DNA of 46,297 bases from Roseburia sp. GTDB taxonomy: Bacteria > Bacillota > Clostridia > Lachnospirales > Lachnospiraceae. The DNA is taken from NCBI GenBank assembly GCA_022771695.1, contig JALEKJ010000054.1:1-46297 (forward strand), given 5' to 3'. The position numbers and the translations under genes are program-made. This document shows, one piece after another, positions 44,966-46,297 of the stretch. The notes under the pieces were generated by a model. The model was not told the origin of the DNA and searched no databases. It was given only the letters and a program-made list of their open reading frames with translations. Each line of letters begins with the position of its first letter. The first letter of the stretch is position 1.

Positions 44966-45505
44966 TTAAAAACTTGGCGGGGTAGAGACCCAGATAAGAA
45001 CTGCATCCCGGCTGCCAGTATTTTCTATATAATGCTTTTTTCCTGAGCGGAAATAAAACGTGTCCCCTGCATGTAGCGTGTATGATTTTCCACCGTAGTT
45101 TACGCGGACATTTCCCTTTAGAATGTAACCGAACTCTTCGCCCTCATGAGGCAGGTCGATATCGGAGCAGCCGCCGGGATGAAGCGTAAGACGCACAGGC
45201 TCCATAGCATCCTTCTGAGCATTTGGGACAACCCATTCGATGGTGCGCTTTTTTTCTTCGTCAAATTTTTCAAAATAGTCCTCCGGTCGAAACACAATCT
45301 GTTCGGGTTCTTCATCTGCAAAAAACTCGGCAGGAGTTGTGCCGAGACATTGTATGATATCGAGCAGAGTGCCGATGGAGGGGGTGTTTTGATTGCGCTC
45401 CAACTGGGAAATAAATCCCTTGGTAAGTTCAGCGCGGTCTGCGAGTTCCTGTTGGGTAAGACCGTATTGGATGCGCAGTTCTTTCATGCGTTTTCCAATG
45501 TCCAT
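44966..45505 (-). CDS. XRE family regulator with C-terminal cupin domain (PuuR-like)
   Basis: A 179-residue DNA-binding protein. The N-terminal helix-turn-helix (about 5-60) has [37 protein letters not shown]. The C-terminal cupin (about 105-175) has [45 protein letters not shown], a small-molecule sensor likely to respond to polyamines or their products. It is the first gene of the potABCD operon. A palindrome just after its promoter is a likely autoregulatory operator. Confidence 0.9.
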   Translation of the reverse strand: MDIGKRMKELRIQYGLTQQELADRAELTKGFISQLERNQNTPSIGTLLDIIQCLGTTPAEFFADEEPEQIVFRPEDYFEKFDEEKKRTIEWVVPNAQKDAMEPVRLTLHPGGCSDIDLPHEGEEFGYILKGNVRVNYGGKSYTLHAGDTFYFRSGKKHYIENTGSRDAVLIWVSTPPSF

Positions 45506-45564
45506 GCGTATACCTTCCTTTCAAAAAATATATGAAAAAAGCAAATCGTTCTAATAATATATAT

Positions 45565-45587
45565 CTTGTTTACTATTAATAAACAAG
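45565..45587. promoter_or_regulatory. Palindromic operator of the polyamine operon
   Basis: The arms CTTGTTTA (45565-45572) and TAAACAAG (45580-45587) have a 7-bp centre. The palindrome begins 3 bp after the -10 element of the minus-strand promoter, so it covers the expected transcription start, as a repressor site would. Confidence 0.6.
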
Positions 45588-45590
45588 ACT

Positions 45591-45618
45591 ATTGTATTCC
45601 TTGTATTAAAAATGTCAA
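45591..45618 (-). promoter_or_regulatory. SigA promoter of the regulator-potABCD operon
   Basis: On the minus strand, TTGACA (45613-45618), a 16-bp spacer and TACAAT (45591-45596). Confidence 0.75.
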
Positions 45619-45636
45619 TAAAAATTCAAAAAAAAC

Positions 45637-45664
45637 TTGCTTTTTTTTTGGATTCCTGTATAAT
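45637..45664 (+). promoter_or_regulatory. SigA promoter of tRNA-Thr
   Basis: TTGCTT (45637-45642), a 16-bp spacer and TATAAT (45659-45664), 59 bp before the tRNA. Confidence 0.65.
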
Positions 45665-45670
45665 AACCTA

Positions 45671-45718
45671 ATGTGATATCAATCATCACATTGCGGAATG
45701 ACGTTACAAAGTGTAACG
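45671..45718 (+). other. Two hairpins in the tRNA-Thr leader
   Basis: ATGTGAT (45671-45677) pairs with ATCACAT (45685-45691), and CGTTACA (45702-45708) with TGTAACG (45712-45718). Both lie between the promoter and the mature tRNA end and would fold in the precursor. Confidence 0.5.
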
Positions 45719-45723
45719 CAAGC

Positions 45724-45796
<73 letters not shown>

Positions 45797-45808
45797 TGAA
45801 AAATGAAA

Positions 45809-45848
45809 CTCTCAGTCGTTTAAAGTCTGGGAGATTTTATTTTTTATA
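45809..45848 (+). terminator. Terminator after tRNA-Thr
   Basis: CTCTCAG (45809-45815) pairs with CTGGGAG (45827-45833), including one G-T pair, and the T-rich stretch TTTTATTTTTT follows. Confidence 0.7.
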
Positions 45849-45850
45849 CT

Positions 45851-45891
45851 GATTATAAGTAAGAATCAACAAAAGAAAGCTACTTATAATC
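45851..45891. repeat. Perfect inverted repeat upstream of the BMP lipoprotein gene
   Basis: The 11-bp arms GATTATAAGTA (45851-45861) and TACTTATAATC (45881-45891) flank a 19-nt loop, ending 28 bp before the start codon. It may be an operator or a leader stem. No -35 box fits the TATAAT inside the second arm. Confidence 0.5.
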
Positions 45892-45919
45892 CAAACAAAT
45901 AGTAGGGAGGAAACTATTT

Positions 45920-46297
45920 ATGAAGAAGAAAGTATTAAGCTTACTGTTAGTTGCAGCTATGGCTACATCCATGCTTGCAGGCTGCGGCTCTAAAGAAGAG
46001 CCGGCAAACGATGTTACGGTAGGAACAGAAGAAGCTGCGAATGACGCAGCAGAAGGTGGCGCTGATGCCGAGACTGCTTCTGAGTACAGTGTTGCTATGA
46101 TCACTGATTACGGTGATATTACAGACCAGTCTTTCAATCAGACAACCTATGAGGCTTGTAAGGCATTCTGTGAGGCAAACGGTGTTGATTTCCAGTATTA
46201 CAAACCGGCTGCAGACTCTACTGCAGATCGTGTTGCTTCTGTAGAGTTGGCAATCAACGATGGTTATAATGTAATCGTTATGCCTGGTTATGCATTC
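45920..46297 (+). CDS. BMP/PnrA family ABC substrate-binding lipoprotein (partial)
   Basis: The gene runs off the right edge; 126 residues are visible. It begins with a lipoprotein signal peptide (MKKKVLSLLLVAAMATSMLAGC, lipidated C22), an acidic linker rich in Ala and Glu (about 25-52), then the start of the periplasmic-binding fold with SVAMITDYGDITDQSFNQTTYEAC and VELAINDGYNVIVMPGYAF. These match the basic membrane protein (Med/PnrA/TmpC) family, whose members bind nucleosides for ABC importers. GGGAGG lies 9 nt upstream of the ATG. Confidence 0.88.
   Translation, partial: MKKKVLSLLLVAAMATSMLAGCGSKEEPANDVTVGTEEAANDAAEGGADAETASEYSVAMITDYGDITDQSFNQTTYEACKAFCEANGVDFQYYKPAADSTADRVASVELAINDGYNVIVMPGYAF

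Noticed and set aside
45671-45691. TGTGA...TCACA resembling a CRP site in the tRNA-Thr leader
   Set aside because: The half-sites are 9 bp apart instead of 6, and it lies at the transcript start; a leader hairpin is simpler.
45851-45919. Possible purine riboswitch in front of the BMP lipoprotein
   Set aside because: The inverted repeat contains TATAATC, but the conserved core loops and the space for a three-way junction are absent.

Overview
The window looks like a chromosomal segment of a low-to-moderate GC, Gram-positive, spore-forming Clostridia, most likely a Lachnospiraceae gut anaerobe. The grounds are spo0A and spoIVB, the Firmicutes block nusB-xseA-xseB-ispA-dxs-tlyA-nadK-argR-recN, an Asp23/Gls24 protein, a DUF5688 protein (as I recall, a family typical of this group), strong AGGAGG ribosome binding sites and SigA-type promoters. 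Gene content was read from protein motifs. No phage, transposase, CRISPR array or rRNA was seen.

Layout. (1) 1-6824: a large REC/GGDEF/EAL/PAS/REC/GGDEF protein followed by a lone HPt protein, then a 4'-phosphopantetheinyl transferase. A second promoter drives greA, metF and two small unknown proteins, the first with a sliding-clamp-binding-like motif, ending at a terminator. (2) 6825-9042: a GC-rich intergenic element, then larC and larB on the minus strand (nickel-pincer cofactor synthesis). (3) 9150-17570: a TetR-controlled galactoside operon with GH2 glycosidase, a GT-B-like glycosyltransferase, a GPH sugar symporter and a GH36 alpha-galactosidase. (4) 17581-19096: a minus-strand Y-family DNA polymerase with a LexA-like box, and tRNA-Arg(CCG). 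(5) 19167-24715: a membrane-anchored SH3 protein, an RluB/RluF pseudouridine synthase, ligA, metA (acetyl-type), a 15-bp tandem repeat and an acidic unknown protein. (6) 24733-33781: the Asp23/Gls24 protein and the nusB-to-recN block. (7) 33888-40116: spoIVB, a minus-strand TrmH/SpoU methyltransferase, a TPR-GGDEF diguanylate cyclase, spo0A and glgA. (8) 40133-45505, minus strand: a DUF5688 protein and a polyamine uptake operon (XRE-cupin regulator, potA, potB, potC, potD). (9) 45637-46297: tRNA-Thr(CGT) and the start of a BMP/PnrA-type lipoprotein that runs off the window.

Most of the window is housekeeping. The parts that go beyond routine annotation are the GT-B-like enzyme inside the galactoside operon, the small protein with a clamp-binding-like motif beside an unknown partner, the intergenic element at about 6826-6990, the tandem repeat that starts on the metA stop codon, and the diguanylate cyclase lying between spoIVB and spo0A. 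Several regulatory sites can be read directly: a palindrome at the start site of the polyamine operon, inverted repeats flanking the TetR promoter, a LexA-like box and a 0A-box match. I saw no clear-cut new defence or mobile system.
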